This document shows, piece by piece, positions 21,612-34,541 of a DNA stretch of 64,000 nt (the first letter of the stretch is position 1; the number at the start of each line of letters is the position of its first letter). The stretch is from the NCBI GenBank assembly GCA_003956705.1, contig QZCP01000723.1, forward strand, positions 62,001 through 126,000, written 5' to 3'. The DNA is from Brevipalpus yothersi. Lineage: Eukaryota; Arthropoda; Arachnida; Trombidiformes; Tenuipalpidae. Under the pieces are notes generated by a model that was given only the letters and a program-made list of their open reading frames with translations, was not told the DNA's origin and did no database searches. Both the position numbers and the translations under genes were made by a program.

Positions 21612-23630
21612 TCACAACTTTAGAGCTTTTATTGACAGGAAAAAGAAGACCATTGCCCACACTAGTACCAATGAGAGATTAAAACTGAGAATATTGGAAT
21701 CGTGACCTTTCAGAAATGTTTGGCCATCTCGCATGAGTCCTTCGTAGGGAAATGTGGCCAAGAATATTCTCATGAAATATGGTAAACTTTCGATGGGCCA
21801 CAGAAGAGCATTTATCCAGATGATGGCAATGTTGTAGAAAAATACGACACACATCATAGCGGTTGTAGATGCTGTTCGTGAGGCCATATACATACCAACC
21901 GATCCACTGGCTAAATCAAGAGCACATATGAACAGGACAACTTTGCAAACATTTAGGCTCATAGGAATATTGGACAGAAATATAAGACCAAAGGTTGCCG
22001 GAATTTGAATTGGAATGGTGATAAAAATATGTCGTAACATGTGAGCAGTCACTAATTGCCACGATTTAACACCCATTATCAATTGGCGTTCATAAAAACC
22101 ATTCAGCTTATCGAACATTAGACCAAAGCCAGCTATTGCCTGTCCAAGGGAATAGTAATTGGCATTCAATAGCATTGGAACTAAATAGTTGGACACTCTT
22201 CTGGTGTTATCATCAAGGGGTTCTCCATCCATCGGTTCAATTTTGATGACATCTAAAAAACGATCAACTCGACTGTAGTTTCTCTGGACATTTGATATTT
22301 GCTTCCATAACAGATGCTCAAGTAAACGTTCCACGTATCGAACTTTGATGAGATCAGAAAAATCTCCATAAAAGTGAATTAGAGGTGGTATAGCTTCATC
22401 CTTTTCGAAATCAAGAGATCTACGAAGTATGTTCGCATCATAACCGGGACTAAAGCTGATCAGCCCAAGAGATTGTCCTCTTTGAACACTTTGAGTTGCC
22501 TCATCTAGGCTGGAAATCTTTAGCATAAGTTCAATGGTGTTATTCAAGTCATTAATCAGATTGAGCTGAGGTTGAGAGAATAGTTCCCCTGGCACAGTGG
22601 CTACATGAACAGGAATATCAACTGGAGGTTTCCAGAGAAATAGTAGAAGGATGTGATCTACGAACATGAACCAATAAGTGAAACCAATTATCGATACTAG
22701 AGAGAATCTCCACTCTGAGACTATTCTTAGAAATGATGCGAGGATAAGCTGTGATGGTGCGTAGTTCTCCGAACTTTGATTGATTTCAGTGATAATCTCA
22801 TCAGAAAATGGGTCCATAGAGAAGTTACATTCCTGAATCACACCTTTCCTTTGAGCGGAAAAATCTCGACAAATTTTCACTGTTGTTTCCTCCAGATTTT
22901 TAGTCCCATATTCTATCATCAACTTGTTGGGTGGTTCGTGTCGAAGTACTTGCCCCTCATACATGAAAGCAATTGTATCCGCTTTTCGAACTTCATCCAT
23001 GTAGTGGGTTGTGATCACGATAGTAGTTCCAAGCTTATCTCGACATTCAACCAGATAATTCCATATCTTGAGTCTAGTTACAGGATCGGAACCAACTGTG
23101 GGTTCATCGAGAAGTAGTAACTTTGGTCGATGAATTAAGGCAAGAGCAAGTGAAACTCGACGTTTTTGGCCTCCACTCATAGAGCTCATTACTCCTAGAT
23201 CCTTGGGCAAGTCGATCTTCTCTTGAAGCATTTCAATCTTCCTTTCCATGTCATTCCAATCTATTCCATAGACTCTCGCAGCGAACTTGAACATCTCTTT
23301 CGCTGACCACAGGTCATGTAGACCAATATCCTGTGGCATGTAACCAATGAACGATGGTGGTAATATCGATCTGATTTCATCGTTCTGATATCCAGCGAGC
23401 TTAACGTTGCCACTTTCCACTTCAATCAGACCAATCAGAGATCGTAGGAGAGTAGTTTTACCACAACCAGAAGGACCGATTAAGCCGATTATTGTTCTTT
23501 CAGGAAGTGAAAAATTAACACCATTCAAGATTTTCTTTCGTTTCCAACTATCACCACATTCGATGTGCACATGCACCATACGAGCTATACATCGAGTATC
23601 AGAAAAAATTACACTTCCATGAGTTTCCAT
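21612..23630 (-). CDS. ABC transporter, H subfamily half-transporter, copy 2
   Basis: 672 residues in one exon. NBD first: Walker A 'GPSGCGKT' near 52-59, 'MPQDIGL', signature 'MSGGQKRR', Walker B 'LLLLDEPTVGSDP', H-loop 'ITTHYMDE'. The membrane domain follows, ending 'LVLVWAMVFFFLSIKALKL'. It is a clear paralogue of ABCH1 with an almost identical NBD (a long stretch around 'DPVTRLKIWNYLVECRDKLG' is the same) and a more diverged membrane half. The NBD DNA around 7380-7590 and 22930-23130 is nearly identical, which suggests gene conversion or strong constraint. Plasma-membrane location is expected; substrate unknown. Confidence 0.9.
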   Translation of the reverse strand: METHGSVIFSDTRCIARMVHVHIECGDSWKRKKILNGVNFSLPERTIIGLIGPSGCGKTTLLRSLIGLIEVESGNVKLAGYQNDEIRSILPPSFIGYMPQDIGLHDLWSAKEMFKFAARVYGIDWNDMERKIEMLQEKIDLPKDLGVMSSMSGGQKRRVSLALALIHRPKLLLLDEPTVGSDPVTRLKIWNYLVECRDKLGTTIVITTHYMDEVRKADTIAFMYEGQVLRHEPPNKLMIEYGTKNLEETTVKICRDFSAQRKGVIQECNFSMDPFSDEIITEINQSSENYAPSQLILASFLRIVSEWRFSLVSIIGFTYWFMFVDHILLLFLWKPPVDIPVHVATVPGELFSQPQLNLINDLNNTIELMLKISSLDEATQSVQRGQSLGLISFSPGYDANILRRSLDFEKDEAIPPLIHFYGDFSDLIKVRYVERLLEHLLWKQISNVQRNYSRVDRFLDVIKIEPMDGEPLDDNTRRVSNYLVPMLLNANYYSLGQAIAGFGLMFDKLNGFYERQLIMGVKSWQLVTAHMLRHIFITIPIQIPATFGLIFLSNIPMSLNVCKVVLFICALDLASGSVGMYMASRTASTTAMMCVVFFYNIAIIWINALLWPIESLPYFMRIFLATFPYEGLMRDGQTFLKGHDSNILSFNLSLVLVWAMVFFFLSIKALKL

Positions 23631-24891
23631 ATCAACTCATGCACACAATGTAGAACGAAGCAATTCACATCATCCAACACTGAACCAAAAGAAATCCAAT
23701 GAACTTTCGCTTTGGACTAGTGTACTTTGTACCATTCGATTTGTTCTAAGATTCACTCCTGTTCATTTGGTCTCTAATCAAGAGAGAAATCGTTTCACTC
23801 AGAACATGATCATTAAAAAAGTGGGCGATTCATCTCCTGGGCACTTGGGCAAAATTTTCTGGATGAACATTTCGAGCATTCATTAATTTTATCCCATTCA
23901 GCCATATTTTGATGACATCGAACATCTTAGGAAACAAGTTTCAAGCGTATGCAAGCTTATGAATTCAAAACATTCGTTCATATGGCATCGATAAATTATT
24001 CTTTATTTAGAGTCGCCTTGATTAACTCAGTTTTTTTTAAGTTTTTTCAATGCTGACCAGTAACTAATTCTTGAATCATGATTGCAAACATATGACGGAG
24101 GGAATTTTCTCAGTGATGACAGCAAGATCACTCAAGTTCTTAGGCAAGGTTTTTTAGAAAATTTGGGTTGAATATCTAATTTTTCTTAACATATCTAGGA
24201 ATTTGATATTTCTTCCTCAAACAGCTTGATGAGCGAGATGAAATTGATCTTGCAAAGGCAGAGTAACCAAGTTTATTCGCTCAATTAAGCGAGAACAGAT
24301 TCCTGATTTGACAAAAGTTTTATCGAAACATGGTTTTTTAAACAAGATTCGAAGAATCATGTGTAAGCTATAATGGTGTACGATCATTGCATTGAATCAA
24401 TTTCCAGTTCCATCAGAACATGCATAGTGAGCAATAAAAATCATTGAAAGATCAGTTATATTAATGGAAAACAGTTCTTAGATTTCTTCAAGTTCTGGCT
24501 TTAAGCACACTACAGATGTGGATGTAGATGATTAATTAATGTGACCCTAAAATATTATAATATAGATCTGAAAAAATCCATAAAAGAGTGAAAAGTACTG
24601 TTACGTAGATTAAAAATCAACGAAATTTATTTCTTCTTCCAGGACCATGATAAATCAACTATTATTGAACCTTTTCTCAGTATAATATATAATCTTGTTG
24701 ATATGAATGTTGATAGTATTGACTCCACAACTCACTCTGGCTATTTTTGGTTTTGTATTTACCAGAGAAACCTCCTCCTGGACGTCTATCTGGAGACTTT
24801 CACTTCCTATCAATTCTATTTACATGTATCTCCATCAAGATAGAATATTCTTCAATTGTATCGTAAGGAACCGAGTGACCAGGCATTCAGC
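23631..24891. other. intergenic, nothing recognised
   Basis: Upstream side of ABCH2; AT-rich, short open frames only, no repeat or RNA gene seen. Confidence 0.5.
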
Positions 24892-25218
24892 TCACTTGAT
24901 TTCTTGATTTGCACAATCTTCAATTTCAATTTCTTCTCCTGCGTTCAGAAGATCACAGACTCCCATGTCTTTAAGTCGAGAACATTTTGTTTTCTATTGA
25001 TGATAGCATTCCAGAACTTTCTCGATCTTCTCTTTTGTCATCATGCTCTCATACAAACTTATTAAGATCCAGTGGTCTCCTTTGATACCTCTTCCGAACC
25101 ATTTGCGATCGGGCATGGATTGGCAATCGTTAGCAGTCATCCATACATTCTGTATTGCTTTGATATTCCTCACGTCTACCGCTGAATGGCCATTGAATAA
25201 TAAGTTTGGTAGAAATTT
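24892..25218 (-). pseudogene. small Cys-containing protein exon with an in-frame TAG
   Basis: A minus-strand frame runs 108 codons with one internal stop, TAG at 24996-24994. Before it: 'IKAIQNVWMTANDCQSMPDR', then 'GIKGDHWILISLYESMMTKE' and 'KIEKVLECYHQ'. After it: 'KTKCSRLKDMGVCDLLNAGE' to a TGA at 24892. Both halves look like real protein with spaced cysteines, and no start codon or signal peptide was found upstream. I do not recognise the family. A young pseudogene is likeliest; an intron or stop readthrough is possible. Confidence 0.4.
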
Positions 25219-25368
25219 TCATATAATTGATTAATGTGAATCTTTTGGGTAATTTTGTGTGATGAATATCTGGTAATGTAATCGGGAACATCCATCAGAG
25301 GTCTACAACTTTCACTCATATTCGATACTAGGGTTTTCTTAAATTATCGAACAAATTTTTTCTCATGC

Positions 25369-28300
25369 TTATGGTGGGGATTCAGTTTGAGCAAAGCGAA
25401 GGAAAATCTGTTCAATTGAAGTATCGTTAATATAGAAACTCTCCACCGGACATCGATTTTTCACTTGCTTCATGGTCCGGAACATATCAGCCCACCGCAG
25501 ATTGCTGTCAGTTAAATGGTACTGGAGAGATGCTCCGTGTTGATCTTGAAGCTTGGCACATGTGAAAAGAGTAAGGATTGTCTCATGAACTAAGGTGAAA
25601 GCTGATTCATTTTGCATTTTGATTAGCAAAGTATATCCTTGACCAAATTTATTTTTCAAGTGAGTTGAAGATCCTGTAATAACAAGAGAAGACAAATAAA
25701 TTTTAAATATCTCACCATGTGAATATAGAATCAGATGACCTACCAAGACATTTAATTTGACCTTTTGACATGATTGCTATTCGATTACATAGAGCTTCAC
25801 ATTCGTCCATAGAATGACTAGTCAGCACAATTGATGATCGACCAGATTCCCTGAGACCTATCAAAGTGGCCCAAATCTTACGTCGAGATGCTGGATCTAC
25901 ACCAGTAGTAGGCTCATCAAGGAATATCACAGAAGGACCACCGATTGCAGCAATAGCTAGACCCAGTTTTCGTTTATTTCCACCACTAAGATTACCATTC
26001 AAAGTTTCGCGGAACTTTATCAGATCCGTGGAATTGATGATGAAATCCACGTTTTTTGAGATATCTTTCTCGGGGATGCCTGGAAAATGAATCATCCTCA
26101 GTATCTTCCGCTAAACTCAAGAATTTCACTTACCTCTGAGCCTTGCGAACAGTGTCAACGTTTCCTCTGGTGTAAGAAGATCTAACAAAGCATCAACTTG
26201 AGGACAATAGCTCACATTCTCTCGATACTTGACAAGATTTTTTGTCACATGAAGCCTACCAACATAAGCATTCCCATGGGTCATTGGAATATCACCAGTC
26301 AGCATTGAGAATGTAGTTGTTTTACCTGCCCCATTGACACCTAGCAATCCAAAACACTCTTTCTTATGGACTGAGAATGATACATCGTGAACAGCTCGAA
26401 ATCGAATTAATTTCCAATTGATAAAGTCTTTGGTGATTTTACGAACGAGTAAGGCTTCATTCGAAAGTCCATTATTGGCAAATGTCTGTTCAACGTAATC
26501 TCTTTCCTTCAAAACATCTTCATCTTGGATAATTTCAGGATGATCAGTTTTGCGAGCAATTTTGTTTATAGCTGATGAAATGTACTTTGAAAATTTGGCA
26601 GAAATTGCTGATAAAATCAGAGTGAGAGTGAAAAAGATGAGACCGGAACTGATGATGGGAATCAGATCAGATGAGATGATTTCTAAATACTTTGGCTCTG
26701 AACCTTTCAAACAGTATTGGCTTATGTAGTCAAGATCATACAATCGACTATTGTTCACTTCTCGCTGAAAGATGTCCCTCATTGAAGGGCAAACATGAAC
26801 AATCTGTGATATTTCAAATATCTTCGCAAGAGCACTGCAAACACCAATTGGCGGGATTCCTCTCATGAGTGGCTGGAATTTGGCAAGAGTTGGAAGGTAT
26901 TCTTTCACGGTTGGAAGATCGAGAGATAGGGTCAAATAGATGGAACCTATTGCCCCACTGATGGAATAGATTGTTGTTAGTATGTTGAAGCCAGAAGAAT
27001 GTTCAATCCTGGTGAAGCTGAGTAGATAAGCCAAAGAGGTTCCACTGAATCCAGCGATGATCAACAGAATGAGTAGTGTTCCTGAGAAATATTTAATCCA
27101 ATCAACAATAAAAGGGATAGTTAGACAACATTATTAGTCGTACCTATTATATTGATTTTCAGGAGCATGCCGGGCATCCCTGATACTAGTAAGATGATAG
27201 CCAGAGAGGATAGTAGAGTGTGGTAAATCAGATCGAATGTTAGATTTGGAAGCCAATAAAAACAGTTACCAAGACCAGCCATACTTTGGATCAATTTGGC
27301 CTAGAATTTTATGATAAAAGACAGTGATCAGGACTTGAAAATCTATTTTTTCATGCTTACCCTTGTAGAGATTTCTTTGGCAGGGAATATGTAGTAGGCA
27401 CTGAAGATGAAAGCTAAGGCAATCGGAAGTGAGAATAGGAAAACCATTCTCTTTATCAACGAGACACCAAAAAAAGACTCAAAATATGGTGATTGTGGAA
27501 ATGAGTGCTCAGTTGCATTGACCAAATCTTTGTCATCGAGGCACCTCAAAATATTGATATAATTCGCAAAAGCTATTGGATATGAGTATGAATATGGTGC
27601 ACTCATGAATAGATTAACATCTTTCGGTTTTCCTGTATCTTGTATGCCAAAAAGATACTGAAGATCAAATTCATCCGGCTCAAGTCCAGATGCTTTCATG
27701 TAATCAGATATCGGCAGATTTGTTCGAATGGCCTCTAGTTTGCCATCTTTGTTGACCTTTTGGAAGCAACTATCAAGGGGGCTTTTTTCAGCTCCACTGA
27801 ATATAAATTTGAGATTTGGATAGTCTTTATAATAAAGATCTGGAGAAATTTGATGCTCCGGAAAGTAAGCTACACGACTCAGCTCAGGATCATCAATCAC
27901 AATTGCCCGAGCAAGGAAGAAAATAATCGCACATGGAATGATCAAGGAATAGAGGATATACTGGAAATCTCGACGTAAATACTGGAACCTTTTGCAGAAT
28001 AATCCTCGAAAACTTTGTATGATCGAGCTTATAGCTGAGCCTTTCTGGTAATCGAGGGCACCACTTAGCTCAGCCAATGTATTCTCTCGAACCTGGGAAA
28101 ACGTTACTCGATCCTCAGAAACGATTCCTTCATCAACAGCAATTTTCATGAACACATCTTCCAATGTTGCTGTTGCTATAGTGTAAGAAGATATTCCAAT
28201 CTCTTCTTTCTTCGCATCGAGAACATCACAAAAATTTGCAAGATTATCTAGAAAGCTATCAGCATGTTGTTCTGCCTCATCAACATTCAGATTGAAGCAG

Positions 28301-30414
28301 ATTTCCTCGGACGTTTCATTGGTTGTAGATGCATTTGGGTAGAATCTTGATATATTGCGTTGCATGGTATCTGGATTGAAGGAACTTTTTGCTATCTTCA
28401 CTTGGTATCCAGCACCTAGTTTTGTCTTCAACTGCATGGGAGTTCCAACACATTTGATATGGCCTGCTGACATGATCACAATAGTGTCAGCCAGAGCATC
28501 AGCCTCCTCCATAAAATGGGTAGAGATCAAGATCGTTTTTCGCCGTCGAACAGTTAACAAGTAATCCCATACAGTTCGACGAGTCTCTGGGTCTAGGCCT
28601 GAAGTTGGTTCATCGAGAATGATTGTCTCAGCATCAGTGACCAATGCCATAGCTAGCTGTAATCGACGACGCATTCCACCAGATAGCTTTGAGGCTAGTA
28701 CAGATGATTTTTCACTGAGCTCAAGTAAATTTAGAGCAGATGTAACAATTGCTTCACCATTTCCTCGAAGATTGGCACAGAGTTTCAAATTCTCACTGGT
28801 AGTTAAATTCTCATACAAACATTCGTGCTGAGGACACAAGGCAAGACTGCGTCGTGCTGCGAGAGTATCAGTTTGAACATCAAAACCATTCACATTAATT
28901 TTACCGGAAGTTGACGATGTGAATCCTGTGATCATACTCATTAAGGTTGTTTTTCCCGCTCCATTATGACCAAGAAGGACAGTGATTTGGTTTGGTAATA
29001 CTTTGAGCGAAAGATCTTCAACTGCTAGCTTTTTCGATCCAAATGAGGAGTAGGATTTATAAACATCAGAACAGATTATGCTTGCTCCACTAGCTTTTCC
29101 AGTATCATTTTGATTTCCATCTTCCACTATTTTCAGATTATCTGGTCTTCGTTTCTTACGGAACATAAAGTTCCACTGTTTGGGAGTTCCTGGTTGCCAC
29201 GGACAGACAGCATCCAAATAGATCAATAAGAATCCAAATATGAGCCAAGTTGAAATAAATATCAGATAGGTGAGAGCTGGAGGTCCTGAGCTATTTTGCC
29301 TTCCAATCAGCCAGAAGTAAAGCAAAGAGGAGGGAAAAAATATTATCCGATCGATGCTGGGAACAGCTTTTGAATCTAATTGTAGAACCATACTGAGCCC
29401 AGTGATTATGAATACGTTGATAGCGATCTGGACCAGAATAGGTCTATTGATGATTGTTGTGGCAGTAAAAGCAATGAGAAGATTAGACAGAAAGAGTACC
29501 AAGACCATGAATAGGAATCCAAAGAAAAAAGTTCCACCAGATCCAGGAAATTTTGTTGTGGCTATCGATGCAATCACAATTCCTTGAATGATGAATATCG
29601 GAAGGTAATTGAGGAACTGGGCTATCCAATAGGTGTGATCAGGCACTCCCATCATTCTAAGTAGTTCTTTTGATCCTTTAATTTTTTCATTAGCCACCCT
29701 TTTGGCCGCAATGGTGATAATTATTAGATTTCCAAAAGCTATCCCACCGACAATCGCCTTTAACATAATATTTTGAGCTACAGGCCGATACGGTATGTCA
29801 TCATAGAAGAAAGTATTCAGACGAGGAGCATCTTTCATATATTCTTTCGCCTGAGCTCCAGTTATCAGAGACAAAGTCATTTGCCAGTGTATACTAACGA
29901 ATGATGACCACCAAGAAATAAACCAGTCTCTTTCAGGATTTTTCAATGATTTGGGAGGACCTGAAGGATTGGGTTCCTGTCGGATGGAGAATTTTGATCT
30001 TGGATTATCAGTGTCGAAAACTATCGCTTGAACATAAAAACTGTTTGGTTCGATTTCGGTCAGTATTTCCTCCTCAGATGAGCAGTAAATGAATTTGGAG
30101 TAAGTCCTGTTTTTGAATTCATCGATGATCTGCCGTATTTCAGTTGAATCAGGGGTATAGTAGGTGGTTCCGCCGATAGAAGTAGATATCCATGCTGGGA
30201 ATGGTGAATATTTGGATAGTGATTGAGCCTGAGGTGGTTTGGGAGGCTCTGCCGCAGAGCCAATGTACATTGCCACCCATGCAATTAGTATGGGAAGAGA
30301 AAGTTCCAAAAGTGTCACAAACCAGCATCTTCGTCTGATTGTTAAATCTTTACGTACCAAGGCACATAACTGTTGAACAAACGGTCGACTCATTGTGACC
30401 AAAAAAAATACCAA
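25369..30414 (-). CDS. ABC transporter, A subfamily (ABCA3-like full transporter)
   Basis: Five exons: 27361-30414, 27144-27300, 26134-27081, 25744-26079, 25369-25673. All introns are GT-AG, and the total of 4800 nt gives 1599 residues (1592 if the second ATG at 30393, 'MSRPFVQQL', is used). Layout is TM1, long outer loop, membrane helices, NBD1, then the same again. NBD1 has 'LLGHNGAGKTT' near residue 480, 'LSGGMRRRLQLAMALV' and 'TIILDEPTSGLDP'. NBD2 has 'LLGVNGAGKTTT' near 1316, 'LSGGNKRKLGLA' and 'VIFLDEPTTGVDP'. ABCA proteins move lipids across membranes. Length and both NBDs are complete, so it is probably functional. Part of a local ABC cluster with ABCH1 and ABCH2. Confidence 0.93.
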
Positions 30415-32093
30415 CCAATTACATACACATCCAAAGACAAGATTGAATTGAGGGCACAGAAAATAGAAATTAAATTAAGTGTTAAGGTGAAGTTTTGGAT
30501 AAAAAAGTGAACAGTTTCCATGTGTGCAACACATTTTTTTTAGTATATATATTCGAGTAACTCTTCCAGCGAGCTGATGAGACGCCCATGATAATAACAC
30601 CCAATTTCCAGGAAAAACTCTTAAACCCACAGGCTTGTGAGTATTGTCTCAAAACATCGAGATATCCTTAATCGCAATCTCAATTGTTACTCCACACTAA
30701 GTCAATGACTGAGTCGGAAAAATCATGAAAAAAATGTGCAAAAAGCAGGTGAACACATAGTGATTGATCAAGATTTAACCACTATGGATACACATAGATA
30801 TATATATTTATATATGCATTATTAAGAGTGTTTCGAGTCGAATGAATATCTATCTGTGTCAAGTTTGAGTGGCAATTAATTCATGTCACAGTGGTGACTC
30901 TTAAAGTGCATAAATTTCATCGGTAAGTTAATTTCTTACCAATATTCATGGCATTTATTTCCAATTCGAAATTCGAAATAGTTTGGGAGCCGACGAATGG
31001 ACATTCTCTTGATCGAGTGCCCAATATGATCAAAAATTTTATGAAAATTTGCGCCTCAAAATATGATTGAGTAGAGATTTATTTTCAAATAATTGAAAGA
31101 GAAAAAAGCATCATCTTGGTTGAGAAAAGATCGCCAAGGGTGCTAGATATGGCATAAGGATGTGCACTGTGAATTATTGAGGTTGACAAAAGGTGACAGT
31201 TAGAAGATTGAGAACATTTGAAAGATTCAATGTTTAATCGATTAACATTTATGTCCAATCAATGAGATTCAAAATTGATTCTGGAATAAAATCTAACTCA
31301 TGAATGTCGTGAAACATTGCATAAAGTTAATTCAACTGATTAGTTTTTCAAACGATTGCAAATCTCAACTGTAAACCAGAGTAACTAGCGATAGATTGTT
31401 GCTACCTGAGAAACAAGTAGAGCGCCAATATTTGAGTCGATTTCAATTGTACAATCAGGAGAGTGAATTATTTTACAATAAAAATTATCAAGTGAATTGT
31501 AAAAATCAACAAAATGATTCGTGACTATAGAAAAAAGAGTAATCAGGATGTGTGAGGGAAAATTCATGATCTTCAGAATCTAGGCCAATTTTTTCGGAGA
31601 ATATGAAGAGGAAAGATAGTTTCAGGTCTTTTTAGCACTTGGAGCAAAAACTATGGTGAAATTGAAATGATTGAAATACGATAATGATGATAATCTTCAA
31701 ATCAGATGACTAGATGAGACGTTTGATCAGATTAATTACGTGGAAAGGAGATCAGAGCATATCTAGAAAACAAGGAGTTGAGAGAGTTGATAGGAGGGAG
31801 GATCAAATTCCTGCTCAGATTGAAATTAAATTGATTAGAAGTGATCTGGACAGCTGACTGGAATGAATAGTTCCAAAAAAATTCAACAAAAGGATCGTTA
31901 TTAGAGTAAATTCTTGTGATCGGGCTTTGAGAATGGAGTTTTGAATTCAAAGTCTGAATTTTGTGACGAATATTTCGAGTATATTCCCATCTGAGCCCAT
32001 CTCAACAACTCATACTTTTTGATTTTTTGTTCTTTAAGGAATCTAACGACAGTTAAATAACAATTTTTTAGATCCTTATTGACCTTCCATCAA
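30415..32093. other. intergenic, nothing recognised
   Basis: AT-rich upstream sequence of the ABCA gene with a TATATATATA tract near 30800. No supported gene. Confidence 0.5.
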
Positions 32094-32498
32094 TCAGGTT
32101 TTGTCAGTGTTATCGTGATTTAATTTGTTTTGATCGCTTCCAGCTTTCCAGTGATGAATTGAGCTGAGATTGCCTGGCATTTTTTCATTAATTCTTGCCT
32201 CAATAGAAACAAAAGTCACCAGTTTGTCTCTCTCAGATGAGATTGTTCAAAATTATCTGCTATGGGCATAGAGATTCACTTACTTAAACTATCAATCATC
32301 CCAAGATGAAAAAAGCTTAAAGAATACTGGAATGCAGGTTTAGTGGCCTTGGGAATATCTTTCACCTAAACACATTGTTTAATTGGCTGCTGTAGGGACA
32401 GAAACTTCGTGCCCGTAAGCCTAAAACCTTTAAAGTAAACCTCACATTTCCTCTAATGACACTTATATTCTTAATTTCACTTGGTAGCGAGCGGGAAA
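32094..32498 (-). CDS. three-exon 3' end of an unrecognised gene
   Basis: Minus strand: blocks 32446-32498, 32284-32365 and 32094-32227 have GT-AG borders (donors GTGAGG and GTAAGTG) and join in phase to a TGA at 32096-32094. The peptide reads 'SRSLPSEIKNISVIRGN', then 'KATKPAFQYSLSFFHLGMID', then 'FVSIEARINEKMPGNLSSIH'. Coding-like peptide also occurs upstream (about 32555-32650, 'VHIHYEALIAETGNMTINSS'), but I could not join it in phase. No family recognised. It could be a real 3' end or a decayed gene. Confidence 0.35.
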
Positions 32499-33248
32499 CT
32501 TTAAAAACAAACACAATAAATTAGAAAGGCTCAGAATCTACAAAGTTGAACACGACCTTACATTTTCTATGGAAGAATTGATGGTCATATTCCCCGTTTC
32601 AGCAATGAGAGCCTCATAATGTATGTGGACACTTGAGATGGCAATTTTTCGTTTCTGTTGATTACAGCTGATTGCATAACACTCATAGCAAGCTGTTTAC
32701 AAGCTGTTTTTGAAAAATTTGGATTTTTAACTACAAATGGTCCACAATTTTCACCAATTACTATAAACATGAAAGGGAAAACTAAGAGCATTGCTGGATA
32801 TAAATTCCTTTTGGTAACTTTTTACACTCACAGCATGTACAGTGTAATTCAAAATCCCCTCAACACAATCAGGACTTTCAGTTGCTTCTGATTTGCGATT
32901 TCAAATAATTGATGCCCCTTAAAAACTGGGCTTTGGACCTAAAAAATTGTGAAACCCATTATTTACTAGCTGGAAGATTCCAGTTTTATTGGAACGAACT
33001 TTAAAATTGCTGCTTCCGGTACTTATAATTGATATCTTGCTACCGTTGGACTGGAGTTGAATACATCTTATTCATGTCAAAATTTTTTACATTCTTTAGT
33101 TTCAAAACCAAGATTTTGGGTAATCAACACACATTGCTATTCGTGGCCAAATGTTAAATGCTATTCGTGCCGATTACGGAAAAGAGTGAGCATGATATTG
33201 GAGAACTTGGTGGATCATTATGAATCGAACACATCGACGACATACCAA

Positions 33249-33850
33249 TCATTGTCTCTCCATTCGGTCCCAATCTGAACGGCTCATGCTGATGCTAAAT
33301 TCTGGTTCCGTGTTCAATTTTCTCTTGCAGCAAAGATACAATTCAAGAATGACCAATGGAAAAGGAAGAACTCCAATGATTAGTCGAACTTGAATATAAC
33401 ATGTGTTGCATGCTGTCTTGACTAAGCTGACTCTTGTGAGTAAATTCTTTATCAATATAGTATTTGACCGAATGAAAAAGATTTTCAGTGTTTTAAACTT
33501 TTCATAGAGTTAAATCAGAACAAAAATTGAAAGTGTCTCTCCTAATTCTTCATTAATATCAACACTAGATTTGTACTGCCGATCATAGTGTAGATACAAT
33601 GTAATTGGAAAGAAGTGCGGGAAGAAATCAGATTGAAGGTGAAAAACCACCATACTTTAGTCAATTAAACCAGAAGCGATTAAAGTGCATCTCAATTTGG
33701 TTTTACCGATGATAAATCATACGATTCTGTAGCCTCAGTAATTTTAAAAAGAAAAATTTAGAAATCTAGCTGAGTTTTTTCGAAAAATCGCCTCATTTAC
33801 CTACCTTACTTACCTTGGATGGTGGAACTTGCCGATTGGGTAGGAAATTG
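33249..33850 (-). other. scattered exon-like pieces, minus strand
   Basis: 33249-33440 encodes 'LVKTACNTCYIQVRLIIGVL' and a hydrophobic segment, ending at a stop. 33783-33850 ends with 'NEYGDLVNFLPNRQVPPSK' immediately before a strong GTAAGT donor; 'YGDLVNFL' recalls the hinge region of PDGFR-type kinases, but this is weak. No complete gene could be assembled. Confidence 0.2.
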
Positions 33851-34401
33851 ACAAGATCTCCATATTCGTTTCGATCTCAGGGATGGATAAAAGAACAAAA
33901 ATTTTATGATCAATCGCCACTGATTATATCTTCTACACTACTGTACTTCTAAATTTGACTTGTCTATGATGAGAAAAAAGTATTTGGAACATGTTTCTGG
34001 CCAAATATAGATATCGATCTACAGAGCATGTATAGCCAACAGCCAACAGTTAATCACTCGCCTAACGAGTTAGTGGCTACTGATGATGTTATTCCTAGGG
34101 AATGTAAATTGGAATGTAAAAAATCTTGACTAATGAGACAGGAGGTGAATCTGGGCTGCCAAAAAAATTCGATGAAGTTCCAATAATTTTGAAAACATCA
34201 GTATTGAGCATCTACTCCTCTTGAGCCCAGTCTTATCAGGTGATAATTCATGTTATTTCTCAGTAAATTCGTGATACATGTGTACAAAAAACCAGGAGGT
34301 AACAAACTAGTTTCATTCCTGTGAATATCTTGAGTAAACTCATTAAGTGGACTCTTAATTATGAGATGATGTTATTTCTGCTTCCTAATCAAATTAGTGA
34401 G

Positions 34402-34409
34402 TATATAAA
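34402..34409 (+). promoter_or_regulatory. TATA box for the small Gly/Asn-rich protein gene
   Basis: TATATAAA stands about 135 bases before the ATG; an initiator-like TCTTCACTCTT lies about 30 bases downstream of it. Short 5' leader rich in CTT. Confidence 0.6.
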
Positions 34410-34541
34410 AGCTGTGAGAAAAACTCATCTCTTCACTCTTCCTCCATCTTCTAAGTTGCTCAGATTCTTGCCTTTCGCCAGTTTTCATATTCAGTATTCA
34501 TTCTTGTTCTTGTTCGAATTATTGAATCATCTTCTGTCAAC

